Positions 50,364 through 59,182 of a stretch of 64,000 bases of DNA are shown here, piece by piece. The stretch comes from Azoarcus sp. Aa7 (GTDB lineage: Bacteria; Pseudomonadota; Gammaproteobacteria; Burkholderiales; Rhodocyclaceae), in contig NZ_QVLR01000041.1 in the NCBI RefSeq assembly GCF_014822185.1, positions 1 to 64,000 of the forward strand, given 5' to 3'. The translations under genes were made by a program, and so were the position numbers. Every line of letters begins with the position of its first letter. Within the stretch, counting starts at the first letter, position 1. The notes under the pieces were generated by a model that saw only the letters and a program-made list of their open reading frames with translations, did not search any database and was not told where the DNA came from.

Positions 50364-52055
50364 TCAGAACGAGTACTTCACCACGAGGGACAGCTGATCC
50401 CGGTCCGTGAGCGGACGGTACTCCACCGGATCCAGGCTCGCCGACCCCAGGTAGCCGAGATACGTCAGGCCGATCTGCAGGTTGCGCTGGTAGGTGAAGT
50501 TCGCGCCGATGCTCAACCTGCGGTCGCCCTCGCCGCCGACGCCGCCCAGCAGGGTGCGACCCTGCAACTGATGCGCGTAGCTGATGGGAATGGCCAGATC
50601 CAGGCCCTCGGCGATGCCGGGATAGGTCAGCGTGAGCGTCGACGAGAAGGCGAGGCCGTGGTTTCCGAACGTCAGGTCGGACGATGCCGGGAAGAAGGCG
50701 GCGGCAGGCCCCATCGCCCCTACGCCGACAGCCTTCCTCGAATCGACGTTCGAGACGTCTACATAAGAGAACTCGGCGAGGAACAGGGTCTGCGGCGCCA
50801 GCATGGTGCGGCCGAAGTTGATGAAGGTGTTGAGGTTGGTCTGCATCACGTCGGCGCGGGTCGGCGTAGGCAGACTGGCACCCGTGCGGGGATTAATGAC
50901 GGTATTGACCAGCGCCGGCGCACCCTGCTTGTACGAGAACTCGCCAGCGACCGCGGCGATGCCGACCATCGTGCTGAAGGACGCGCCGACCAGCTTGATG
51001 TCGTCGAAATAACGGATGCGATAGCTGCCCCGGCCGAGCGCAGCGCCGCCCATGGCCGGCGGCAGCGTGACCACCGGCGGCGTGAAGGCGTTGATTTCGG
51101 GCAGAGGCGTACGGTCGTGGTAATTGAGGTAATAGAATCCCAGTTCCGTCTCGTCCGTTATCCGGTAACGCGTTCCGACGCCCCATTGCCCCGTGTCGTC
51201 GGGACGGATGTCCTTGCCGCGCCTGCCGAAGGAGCAGCCGTTGTACCCGCCGAATCCAAGTGCCGGCACGGCCGGGATGCTGACGTAGGACTGCAGGCAA
51301 GAAGCGCCCGGCCCGACGCTGTCGCCGGTGCTCAGGAAGGCACCCGGAGCCTGCGCGATGGTCTTGTGCCAGCCGTACTGGGCATGGGCAAGGAGGGACC
51401 ATTTGTCATTGACCTCGTACTGCCCGGAGATCTGGTCTTCAGGCAGGAGCTGGTCCTTGGTCTCGGTACCGGGAATGCCGGTTTTGGTGCCGTCCGCAGG
51501 CCCCTGCGCCAGTGCAATGCCCGGGAGAAAAAGCGCCTCGCCCCAGGACACCGCGTGTTTTCCGATACGGACGGTCGCCCGTCCCTGGTCGCCTACGCCG
51601 AAGCTGGTGTAGCCGTACAAGTCCAGGATCCGGCTGTAGCCACCATGATATTTTTTGGCATCGCTCGTGAATTCGTCGACGTCCCCCGGCTTATTGACGG
51701 GGAAGGAATTGTCGTTCGAGCGGTGGTAGACGTCGTCATAAAAACTGCTCGCCGAGAGCACGAGTCCGCTTTCCCCTTTGAACAAATGCGCGTCCAGCAG
51801 GACACCAATGCGATTCGACGTGAGCGACCCACGATCGAAGTTGTTGTTGCCGTCATTGCCACCGGGGTTGGAAGTACCGCTCAACAACCGATCTCGCGAT
51901 TCGAGGCGCGTCGACAGGGTGTAGGTCGTATTCACCCGCCAATCGAGCGTCATGCCGTTGTCGAACTTGATCGCCTCGCCGGCGATCGCGGGACTCGCAA
52001 GGCCGGCGCACATCAGTGCCGCGACCAGCGGGGACAAGCTGCGCTTCTGATTCAT
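50364..52055 (-). CDS. DUF1302 outer-membrane protein
   Basis: A 563-residue protein with a Sec signal peptide (SPLVAALMCAGLASPAIA-GE). Alternating hydrophobic and aromatic strands and a C-terminal phenylalanine (KYSF) indicate an outer-membrane beta-barrel. Visible segments include KHAVSWGEALFLPG and GKDIRPDDTGQWG. DUF1302 genes recur beside DUF1329 and RND genes in catabolic clusters for hydrophobic compounds, probably for uptake or export. It is 28 nt after the DUF1329 gene. Confidence 0.87.
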   Translation of the reverse strand: MNQKRSLSPLVAALMCAGLASPAIAGEAIKFDNGMTLDWRVNTTYTLSTRLESRDRLLSGTSNPGGNDGNNNFDRGSLTSNRIGVLLDAHLFKGESGLVLSASSFYDDVYHRSNDNSFPVNKPGDVDEFTSDAKKYHGGYSRILDLYGYTSFGVGDQGRATVRIGKHAVSWGEALFLPGIALAQGPADGTKTGIPGTETKDQLLPEDQISGQYEVNDKWSLLAHAQYGWHKTIAQAPGAFLSTGDSVGPGASCLQSYVSIPAVPALGFGGYNGCSFGRRGKDIRPDDTGQWGVGTRYRITDETELGFYYLNYHDRTPLPEINAFTPPVVTLPPAMGGAALGRGSYRIRYFDDIKLVGASFSTMVGIAAVAGEFSYKQGAPALVNTVINPRTGASLPTPTRADVMQTNLNTFINFGRTMLAPQTLFLAEFSYVDVSNVDSRKAVGVGAMGPAAAFFPASSDLTFGNHGLAFSSTLTLTYPGIAEGLDLAIPISYAHQLQGRTLLGGVGGEGDRRLSIGANFTYQRNLQIGLTYLGYLGSASLDPVEYRPLTDRDQLSLVVKYSF

Positions 52056-52083
52056 TCTGTTTACTCCCTCGAGATCGGTCAGA

Positions 52084-53469
52084 TCAGTTGCCGCCGGCGC
52101 GGATCGCGGCCGGAGTGAACATGTCCCGCGTCATGTCGCCCTTGTTCAGGATCGGACCGGTTTCGCGTTCCTGGAAAAGGTTGTAGCCGACGTAACCACC
52201 CGAGTTGAGGTCGTGGTAGAAGCTGCTGCCGGCATGCCACGCGTTGAGATCGAAGGCGTAGTAGTGGTTGATGAAGGCGTGCTGCCAGAGTTGCCCGCGC
52301 TGGTCGTAGAAGTCCGACATCGAGGCCTGCCAGGTGTCCTCGTCGATGAACATCACGCGCCTGCCGAAGACGTGGCGGAAGCCTTCCTTCAGGTTCCCTT
52401 CCAGCACCCACACCCGGCGCAATTCATAGCGCATGAGGTCCGGATTGGCGTGCCCCTTCTTGAGGAGATCCGCATATTTGACGCTCTTGGCGTGGATGCG
52501 GTAGGCATTGGCGGGGATGAACATTTCGCGCTTGCCGAGCACTTTCCACTCGTAGCGGCTCGGATCGCCGTTCATCAGGCGGTCCTGGTCGATGGTCATC
52601 TTGCCGGAGGTTCCGCTCAGGGGCGTATCGAAGCCGAAAACCGGCAGCTGGCGCACGCGCCGGGTTCCCGGGTCGTACTGCCATGCGAGGCGTTTGCCCT
52701 GCGCAAAATTGACCGGCTCCTGGGTGGCAGTCAGGCCGCCGCGTTCGCGTTCCGGAAGCAAGGTCGCGGTCCGCGCAAAAGCCATCACCCCATCCATCGG
52801 CTTGCCGATCTCGTCCGGTTGCGTGACGACGTTGTAATTGCGGTTCCACTGCCGTCCCCACGACGATACGGTGCCGTCGGATCCGACGTCGGCGATGTCG
52901 CGGGTTGTGTTTTCCGTGAAGGCGCGGTAGGGGAAGTTCATGTTCGCGAGCAGTTCCATCGCCCCCTTCGGGACCGGGAAGCCGATCGCGCCCTTGTATC
53001 CCTTGTAGCCCAGGCCGTCATCCACGAGTTCGGCTTCGAGCGCATTCTTCTTCGCGATTTCACAGACGAAGTCGGGATACCGGAAATCTCGACGCGTCGT
53101 ATAGACGGGAATGCGAAAGGTCTCGGGATACTTCTGGAACATCGCCTTCTGCCCGTCGCTGAGCTTGTCGGCATGCTTGCTCATGTTCGACGCGGTGATC
53201 TCGTAGAGCGGCTTGTCGTCCGGATAGACGTCCACGGGATGCTGCCCGACGTGCGGGGTGTATTTCACTCCCGGGGGAGTGCCCAGCCACTTGCCCGAAA
53301 AGGCCGGAATAGTGCCGTCCTTGTTGCCGGCCGCCTCGGCGCCGACGCAGGTCAGCTCCTTGCCCAGCTTGGCTGCCTCAGCTTCGCTGATCTTGGCGAC
53401 CGCTGGTCCCGCAGTCACAGAGAGCGCTACTGTCGCCATGACCGGTATCCAGATACGGTTCTTCATCAT
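52084..53469 (-). CDS. DUF1329 periplasmic protein
   Basis: A 461-residue protein with a signal peptide (MATVALSVTAGPAVA-KI) and typical DUF1329 blocks: LTCVGAEAAGNKDGTIPAFSGKW, RREFRYPDF-like and DRNQ/RGQLWQHAFINHYYAFD. The fold resembles LolB-type lipid carriers. It is first in a two-gene operon with DUF1302; the pair could shuttle hydrophobic substrates such as steroids across the periplasm. An operator-like site lies 129 nt upstream of the start, linking it to the steroid regulon. Confidence 0.87.
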   Translation of the reverse strand: MMKNRIWIPVMATVALSVTAGPAVAKISEAEAAKLGKELTCVGAEAAGNKDGTIPAFSGKWLGTPPGVKYTPHVGQHPVDVYPDDKPLYEITASNMSKHADKLSDGQKAMFQKYPETFRIPVYTTRRDFRYPDFVCEIAKKNALEAELVDDGLGYKGYKGAIGFPVPKGAMELLANMNFPYRAFTENTTRDIADVGSDGTVSSWGRQWNRNYNVVTQPDEIGKPMDGVMAFARTATLLPERERGGLTATQEPVNFAQGKRLAWQYDPGTRRVRQLPVFGFDTPLSGTSGKMTIDQDRLMNGDPSRYEWKVLGKREMFIPANAYRIHAKSVKYADLLKKGHANPDLMRYELRRVWVLEGNLKEGFRHVFGRRVMFIDEDTWQASMSDFYDQRGQLWQHAFINHYYAFDLNAWHAGSSFYHDLNSGGYVGYNLFQERETGPILNKGDMTRDMFTPAAIRAGGN

Positions 53470-53779
53470 CGATGTCTCCTGCCTGTTCGGCGTCTTTATT
53501 CTGTGTTTCGGTTAAACACTTGTGTAGATGCCATCGGTCGTTGTTTTACGGTCCCGCGCATCTGTTGCCATTTTTTTCGTGTTGACCAGCCCTCACATCG
53601 TCCGTTGGGACTAAACGGTGCTGACTATGCCCAAAGTAATAGTCCTCGCGGCACAGTCAATCACGGTCGGCGCTGGGTGACGTAGCTCGACATGCATGCC
53701 GACCGATCGATATCGACGCGACCGGAAAGAGTTTTCGGTAGTCCGTTCCACACTCGGCTCGGCGGCTCATGTCGCCTCC
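53470..53779. other. Promoter region of the DUF1329 operon
   Basis: A 310-nt region between the DUF1329 start and the end of the thiolase operon. It contains operator-like site 7 and a TTTTTTTCGTG T-rich patch near 53570. No gene. Confidence 0.7.
53598..53613. promoter_or_regulatory. Operator-like site 7, before the DUF1329/DUF1302 operon
   Basis: TCGTCC-gttg-GGACTA, almost identical to site 1. Confidence 0.8.
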
Positions 53780-54982
53780 TCACAGCACCTCGAAGAGGCC
53801 CGCCGCCCCCATCCCGCCGCCAATGCACATCGACACGACGACGTATTTCACGCCGCGGCGGCGACCTTCGAGCAGGGCGTGGCCGACCATGCGCGCCCCG
53901 GACATGCCGAACGGGTGGCCGATGGCGATCGCTCCGCCATTGACGTTCAGGCGCTCATTGGGGATGCCCAGCTTGTCGCGGCTGTAGAGCACTTGGCAGG
54001 CGAAGGCCTCGTTGATCTCCCACAGGCCGATGTCGCTCACCTTGAGGCCGAAGCGGTCGAGGAGCTTGGGGATCGCGAAGACCGGCCCGATGCCCATCTC
54101 ATCGGGCGCGCAGCCGGCGACGGCGATGCCGCGGTAGGCTCCCAGCGGTGCGATGCCGCGGCGTTCGGCTTCGGCGCGGCTCATCACGAGCGCCGCCGAG
54201 GCGCCGTCGGACAGCTGCGAGGCGTTGCCGGCGGTGATGTATTCGCCCTGCTTCACCCACTGGCCGTCCTTGAACACCGGCTGCAGCTTCGCGAGGTCTT
54301 CCAGCGTCGTCGAGGCGCGGTTGCACTCGTCGCGGCTGGCGACGACGTCCTCGTGACCGGCCGGCTTGCCTTCCTTGTCGAACAGCAGCTTCTTCGCCGC
54401 GAGCGGGACGATCTCGTCGTCGAAGAGGCCCGCCGCCTGAGCGGCCGCGGTGCGCTGCTGACTCTGCAACGAGAACTCGTCCTGCGCCGCACGCGTGATG
54501 CCGTAACGGCTGGAGACGATCTCGGCCGTCTCCAGCATCGGGATGTAGGCGGCCGGAACAATCGCCTTCACCGCCTCGGACTGGGCGCGATAGGTGTTCT
54601 TGTGCTTGGTCTGCGTCAGCGACAGCGACTCGACGCCGCCCGCCACCGCGATCTTCATCTCGCCGGCGAGGATGTTCTTGGCGGCGACGCCTATGGTCAT
54701 CAGGCCGGATGCGCACATGCGGTCTAGCGCCATGCCCGGCACGCTGTCCGGCAGGCCACCGGTGTAGGCGCACAGGCGCCCGATGTTGTACGCCTGGGTG
54801 CCCTGCTGCACGGCGGCCCCCATGATGACGTCCTCGACCGCTTCCGGCTCGATGCCGGCGCGTTCGACCACGGCACGCACGACATGGCCGCCGAGCACCG
54901 GCGCCTCGGTGTCGTTGAAGGAACCTCGGAAGGATTTGGTCAGCGCGGTACGCGCGGTGGATACGATGACGGCTTCGCTCAT
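53780..54982 (-). CDS. Acetyl-CoA acyltransferase, FadA5/AcaA-like thiolase
   Basis: A 400-residue thiolase. The active Cys90 is in DRMCASGLM, the base His356 in [12 protein letters not shown] and Cys386 in [12 protein letters not shown]. It is the last gene of a minus-strand set of MaoC, IpdF and two other enzymes. FadA5 cleaves the steroid side chain in actinobacteria; this paralogue is one of three thiolases in the window, so the exact step is open. It follows the MaoC gene by 79 nt. Confidence 0.85.
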   Translation of the reverse strand: MSEAVIVSTARTALTKSFRGSFNDTEAPVLGGHVVRAVVERAGIEPEAVEDVIMGAAVQQGTQAYNIGRLCAYTGGLPDSVPGMALDRMCASGLMTIGVAAKNILAGEMKIAVAGGVESLSLTQTKHKNTYRAQSEAVKAIVPAAYIPMLETAEIVSSRYGITRAAQDEFSLQSQQRTAAAQAAGLFDDEIVPLAAKKLLFDKEGKPAGHEDVVASRDECNRASTTLEDLAKLQPVFKDGQWVKQGEYITAGNASQLSDGASAALVMSRAEAERRGIAPLGAYRGIAVAGCAPDEMGIGPVFAIPKLLDRFGLKVSDIGLWEINEAFACQVLYSRDKLGIPNERLNVNGGAIAIGHPFGMSGARMVGHALLEGRRRGVKYVVVSMCIGGGMGAAGLFEVL

Positions 54983-55061
54983 GTCTGCTTTGCTCCCTGG
55001 TTTCGTCTCGAATGGGTGGGCCGGCTTGGGCGCCGGCCCTGCTGCATGGGGGAAAGGACCT

Positions 55062-55523
55062 TCAGTCCTCGAAGGTGTAGCGGCTGATGGTGTCGACGAC
55101 GCAGCCGGGGCGATCGCTGCCCTCGATCTCGATCGTCACGCGCACGATGGACTGCACCGCGTCGCGGATGCGCTCGACCTTGAGGACCTCGCCGCGGCCG
55201 CGGATGCGCGAGCCCACCTTGACCGCGGCGGGAAAACGCACGCGTTCGCAGCCGACATTGACGCCCATCTTCAGGCGCTCGGCGCGGAGCAGTTGCGGCA
55301 GAAAGAGATTCGCGAGCGCGAGCGTCAGGTAGCCGTGCGCGATGCAGGCGCCGAACGGGCCGTCCTTGGCGCGCGCGGGATCGACGTGGATCCACTGATG
55401 ATCGTCGGTCGCATCGGCGAAGCGGTTCACACGCTCCTGCGTCAGCTCGATCCAGTCGGTGGCGCCCAGCTCGCTCCCCTCGGCGGCGACAAGTTCGCCG
55501 ACACTGGTAACAACCAAAGTCAT
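55062..55523 (-). CDS. MaoC-type enoyl-CoA hydratase
   Basis: A 153-residue hot-dog protein. The hydratase motif is [18 protein letters not shown] with [13 protein letters not shown]. This is the NodN/MaoC group of R-specific 2-enoyl-CoA hydratases. A single-domain member usually dimerises. It lies 10 nt after ipdF and could hydrate a ring-derived enoyl-CoA. No second MaoC half is present nearby. Confidence 0.87.
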   Translation of the reverse strand: MTLVVTSVGELVAAEGSELGATDWIELTQERVNRFADATDDHQWIHVDPARAKDGPFGACIAHGYLTLALANLFLPQLLRAERLKMGVNVGCERVRFPAAVKVGSRIRGRGEVLKVERIRDAVQSIVRVTIEIEGSDRPGCVVDTISRYTFED

Positions 55524-55533
55524 TGCGCCCCCC

Positions 55534-56352
55534 TCAGGCGTGCTGCGAGCTGACGGAGAGCACTTCGCCCGTCATGTAGGAGGCGTAGTCGCTGGCGAGG
55601 AACACCATGACGTTCGCAACTTCCCACACTTCGGCCGCGCGCCCGAAGGCTTCGCGGCTCGTGAGCTGCGCGAGCAGCTCCTCGCTGGAGGCCTTTTTCA
55701 GGAAGTCGTGCAGCGCGATCGAGGGCGATACGGCGTTGATGCGTACGCCGTGTTCGGCGGCTTCCAGCGCCGAGCAGCGGGTAAGCGCCATCACGCCGGC
55801 CTTGGCGGCCGCGTAGTGCGCCTGGCCCTTCTGCGCGCGCCAGCCCAGCACGGACGCGTTATTGACGATCGCGCCGCGCCCGCGCCGCTCCATGTGCGGC
55901 AGCATCGCCCGCGTCATGCGGAAGGTGCCCGTCAGCGTGATGTCGAGGACGCGGGTCCATTCCTCGTCGCTCATCTCGGTGACGCGCTTCTCGCCACCCA
56001 GGCCGGCGTTGTTGATCAGGACGTCGACGCCGCCGAGCCTATCCTCGGCCGCCGCGACCAGCGCCTGGACCTCCTCCTCGTTCGTGACGTTGCACAGCTG
56101 GCCCCAGACGTCCTGCAGGCCGGTTTCGGCCTTCAGCCGCGCGACCGCCTCTTCCAGGCGTCGCGAGTGGATGTCCGAGATCATCAGCGCGCGGCCCCCC
56201 TCCTCGGCGCACTTGCGCGCTGCGGCAAAGCCGATGCCGGCCCCCGCTGCGGCGGTGATGAGGACGGACTTGCCGGCAAGCAGCTGATGGCCGGGCACGT
56301 AGGAAGGCACTTGTCTCACGGCGTAAACCTCGAAGGATGGATACGCCGCCAT
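55534..56352 (-). CDS. ipdF: SDR, IpdF-like (HIP-CoA reductase type)
   Basis: About 272 residues from the ATG at 56352. The start is chosen because an operator-like site lies 27 nt upstream and the longer frame overlaps it. The cofactor motif is AAAGAGIG, followed by ISDIHSRRLEEAV, NNAGLGGEK and the catalytic serine in NNASVLGWRAQ with YAAAK. The YMTGEVLSVSSQHA C-terminus is characteristic of IpdF, which oxidises the 5-hydroxyl of the indene CoA intermediate. It is away from ipdABC here. Confidence 0.82.
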   Translation of the reverse strand: MAAYPSFEVYAVRQVPSYVPGHQLLAGKSVLITAAAGAGIGFAAARKCAEEGGRALMISDIHSRRLEEAVARLKAETGLQDVWGQLCNVTNEEEVQALVAAAEDRLGGVDVLINNAGLGGEKRVTEMSDEEWTRVLDITLTGTFRMTRAMLPHMERRGRGAIVNNASVLGWRAQKGQAHYAAAKAGVMALTRCSALEAAEHGVRINAVSPSIALHDFLKKASSEELLAQLTSREAFGRAAEVWEVANVMVFLASDYASYMTGEVLSVSSQHA

Positions 56353-56378
56353 TCTTAGGGTCGCCCGGCAGGGCCGCA

Positions 56379-56394
56379 TCGTCAAAACGGACGG
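56379..56394. promoter_or_regulatory. Operator-like site 8, before ipdF
   Basis: TCGTCA-aaac-GGACGG, 27 nt upstream of the ipdF start. Two positions differ from the consensus. Confidence 0.6.
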
Positions 56395-56407
56395 GATGCG
56401 GGGAGTC

Positions 56408-57289
56408 TCAGGCGACGCGTGCGGGGTGGTAGTCGCGCGGCGCGCCGAGGGTGGCGCGCCAGGACGGCGGCTGGCGCCCGTCCCCGTCACGGATGCCGTA
56501 GCGCAGCGCGAGCTCGGCCACGATCAGGGTCTGACCCGACAGGCTCGCAAGCTCCGGGTCGCGCCACAAGGCATCGATGACCCGTCCGGTGAACTGCGGG
56601 CTTTCGCTGCGCGTGCCGATGCCGCCATAGGCGTCCGGGCGACGGCGGGCGGCGAACTCGGTGCGCTCGGTGCGCTGCATCCCCAGCCACAGCGACACGG
56701 CTGCGACGCCCGTGCCCTCGAAATCGACCGCCATGTCCGCGGCCATCTTGTCGCAACCGGCCTTCTGCGCGCCATAGGCCGGGCCGTGCATGTAGCAGCC
56801 CGCACCGTAGGACGACGTGAAGGCGATGAGCCCATGCCCGCTCTTCAGCAACAGCGGCGCGGCGCAATGTGCGGCGATGTAGCTCGAGCGCAGGCCGACC
56901 TCCAGGATGCGCACCTGGCTGCGCGGCTTGGTCCAGAACGGGCCGGGCTCGATGAGGCTGTCGTCGATGTAGATCGCGTTATTGACGAGGACCTCGAGCC
57001 GACCCTGTTCGCGCCCGACGCGCTCGAACAGCGCCTCGACCTGCGGGTCGTCGGCATGGTCGCAGTGCACGGCGATCCCCCGCCCGCCGGCGGCCGTGAC
57101 GGCCGCAGCGGTGGCGTGGATGGTGCCGCCGAGGCGCGCGTCTCCCACCCGACAGTCACCCTCCCGCTCGCTGCGGCCGGTGACATACACGGTCATGCCG
57201 GCCGCGCCGAGCGCTTCAGCCACGCCGCGGCCCACGCCGCGACTGGCTCCGGTGACGACGGCAATGCCTCTTGAGTGCGATGCGCTCAT
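56408..57289 (-). CDS. Short-chain dehydrogenase/reductase, DHRS1-like
   Basis: A 293-residue SDR with the cofactor motif TGASRGVGRGVAEALG, VNNAIYIDDS and a catalytic YGAQKAGCDKMA. The long C-terminal part (FTGRVIDALWRDPELASLSGQTLIVAELALRYG) resembles DHRS1-like proteins. Substrate unknown; a hydroxysteroid is possible by context. It lies between the amidase (16 nt) and ipdF. Confidence 0.82.
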   Translation of the reverse strand: MSASHSRGIAVVTGASRGVGRGVAEALGAAGMTVYVTGRSEREGDCRVGDARLGGTIHATAAAVTAAGGRGIAVHCDHADDPQVEALFERVGREQGRLEVLVNNAIYIDDSLIEPGPFWTKPRSQVRILEVGLRSSYIAAHCAAPLLLKSGHGLIAFTSSYGAGCYMHGPAYGAQKAGCDKMAADMAVDFEGTGVAAVSLWLGMQRTERTEFAARRRPDAYGGIGTRSESPQFTGRVIDALWRDPELASLSGQTLIVAELALRYGIRDGDGRQPPSWRATLGAPRDYHPARVA

Positions 57290-57305
57290 GCGATGCGATC
57301 CAATG

Positions 57306-58874
57306 TCACGCCAGCGCGGGCGGGCGGCGGTCGGCCCACGGCGCGGCCCTTTCCAGCTGCGCGGCCAGCGCGATGAGCCGCGCCTCCCCGCCGTAGGGGG
57401 CGGCGAACTGCGCGCCGATCGGCAGCCCGTCCGCGCTCCAGTGCAGCGGAACCGACATGGCCGGGTGACCGCTCATGTTGAACATCGCGGTGAAGGGCGA
57501 GGCGAGCACGGCGCGCTTCGCGAAATCGTCGAACGGCTGGTCCAGCGACAGCTCGCCCAGCTTCGGGGGCAGTGCGGCGGTGGTGGGCGAGAGGATCAGG
57601 TCGTAGCGCCCGAACACCTCGTCGAAGATCCGCCCCGCCTGATCGAACACCGAACGCGCCGCATAGAGCTGTTCGGCAGAGTATTTCTGCGCCTTTTGCT
57701 GGGAGAGCCAGTTGATCGGCTCGAATTCGTCCTCGCGCGCCTGACGCCCGAGGAGTTTCTCCCGCGCCCGCACCGTGTACAGCATGCCGGTGGCGGTCAT
57801 CACGCCCATGCCCCCGAACATCTCGAGGAAGGGCAGTTGCTGCAGCGAGAGCGGTTCGACGTGGTGGCCGAGCCCGGCGCACAGGGTCGCCGCCTTCTGC
57901 ACGGCTTCGAGACACTCGGGATGCACGCCCATGCCGAAGAGATTGGTCTCGAAGAGGCCGATCTTGAGCCCCTTCGGGAACTTGCCGAGCGCTTTCAAGA
58001 GGTCCGAGGTGGCGGGCGCCGCACGCGTTCCCGCCTCCGGGCCCTGGCTCAGCTGCATCAGCAGCGCGGTATCGCGCACGCTGCGGCTGATGACGTTGTG
58101 AGCCGAAAGTCCCATCCAGCCTTCCAGCGCCCCCGGCCCCATCGGGATCAGGCCGCGGCTGGGCTTGAGCCCGAACAGCCCGCAGTGCGAGGCCGGGATG
58201 CGGATGGATCCGCCGCCGTCGCTGGCATGCGCAACGGGCACCACGCCCGCCGCAACGGCTGCGGAGGCGCCGCCGGACGAGCCGCCCGAGCTGCGGCCGA
58301 GGTCCCACGGGTTGCGCGTGGGGCCGAACAGACGCGATTCGGTGGTCCCGGTCTGGCCGAACTCGGGTGACGCGAGCTTGGCGAAGATGTTCAGCCCCGC
58401 CGCCTTGTAGCGCTGCACCAGCGTCGAGTCGTGGTCGGCGAGCGCATCCTTGAAGAAGGCGCAGCCGTTGGTGGTCACCGTCCCCTTCATCGCGACGGAC
58501 AAGTCCTTCAGTGCGAAGGGCACGCCGGAAAGCGGCGGACGGGCCTCGCGTTCGGCCTTGCCGGCTGCGTCGAGTGCCCTCGCCTGCTCGCGCGCAAGAT
58601 CGAAGTGCGGGACCGTCAAGGCGTTGATGGCCGAATAGGCTTCCGCCCGCGCGATGGCCGCCTCCAGCGCCTCGCTCGGCTTCACGTCGCCACACCGGAT
58701 CAGGCGCGCGATCTCGGTCGCATCCCAGCGCTCGTACTCGGGCAGCGGCAGCGAGGATTGCGGCCGCGCCGCAGCCGGTGCGCTGACGCCCAGCCCCATC
58801 GCCGCAGCGCCGCCCAGCGCAGCGCCCGCTCTCAGGAAGTCACGGCGCCCCTGCGCCACGTCGTGTTGATCCAT
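57306..58874 (-). CDS. Tat-exported amidase-signature hydrolase
   Basis: A 522-residue protein. The twin-arginine signal [12 protein letters not shown] with an alanine-rich tail indicates periplasmic export by Tat. The amidase-signature triad is Lys123 (FALKDLS), cis-Ser199 (GGSSGGAS) and Ser223 ([10 protein letters not shown]), with FAAH-like spacing (76 and 24). Such enzymes cleave amide bonds. In a steroid cluster, removal of glycine or taurine from a conjugate is an attractive but untested role. It heads the operon with the SDRs and thiolase. Confidence 0.85.
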   Translation of the reverse strand: MDQHDVAQGRRDFLRAGAALGGAAAMGLGVSAPAAARPQSSLPLPEYERWDATEIARLIRCGDVKPSEALEAAIARAEAYSAINALTVPHFDLAREQARALDAAGKAEREARPPLSGVPFALKDLSVAMKGTVTTNGCAFFKDALADHDSTLVQRYKAAGLNIFAKLASPEFGQTGTTESRLFGPTRNPWDLGRSSGGSSGGASAAVAAGVVPVAHASDGGGSIRIPASHCGLFGLKPSRGLIPMGPGALEGWMGLSAHNVISRSVRDTALLMQLSQGPEAGTRAAPATSDLLKALGKFPKGLKIGLFETNLFGMGVHPECLEAVQKAATLCAGLGHHVEPLSLQQLPFLEMFGGMGVMTATGMLYTVRAREKLLGRQAREDEFEPINWLSQQKAQKYSAEQLYAARSVFDQAGRIFDEVFGRYDLILSPTTAALPPKLGELSLDQPFDDFAKRAVLASPFTAMFNMSGHPAMSVPLHWSADGLPIGAQFAAPYGGEARLIALAAQLERAAPWADRRPPALA

Positions 58875-59022
58875 TCCACTTCCCCCAGATAATCCGTGCA
58901 GGCATCCGTAGCCCGGCAGTTCGCAAACGATAGCAGCGGCGCGCGCCTCGCAAGCGCTCTACCCTGCAAGAAAAGCCGCCGCCAAGGCCGATGCATTGTC
59001 CGAAGCTCACCGTGCAGGCTCA

Positions 59023-59038
59023 TCGTCCGTTGAGACTA
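59023..59038. promoter_or_regulatory. Operator-like site 9, divergent amidase/MFS promoter
   Basis: TCGTCC-gttg-AGACTA, identical in its core to sites 1 and 4. Confidence 0.82.
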
Positions 59039-59077
59039 AACACTTCATCATCGGCGACGGCGGCGCGGCAGCGCGAT

Positions 59078-59093
59078 TCGTCTGAATGGACGA
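59078..59093. promoter_or_regulatory. Operator-like site 10, divergent amidase/MFS promoter
   Basis: TCGTCT-gaat-GGACGA, the most symmetric of the ten. It is the inverted partner of site 9. Confidence 0.8.
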
Positions 59094-59182
59094 TGTCCCT
59101 CCTCAGGGGAGCGGGACAATTGCGGCCACGGATGCGGAGCGAGCCGCTCGCCCGGCACACAGACAATGCAAGGAGACAGGCA

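Larger units (their letters stand above)
58875..59182. other. Divergent promoter region between amidase and MFS operons
   Basis: A 308-nt region with two inverted operator-like sites (59023-59038 and 59078-59093) 55 bp apart. Both operons could be controlled from here. No other feature is seen. Confidence 0.75.
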
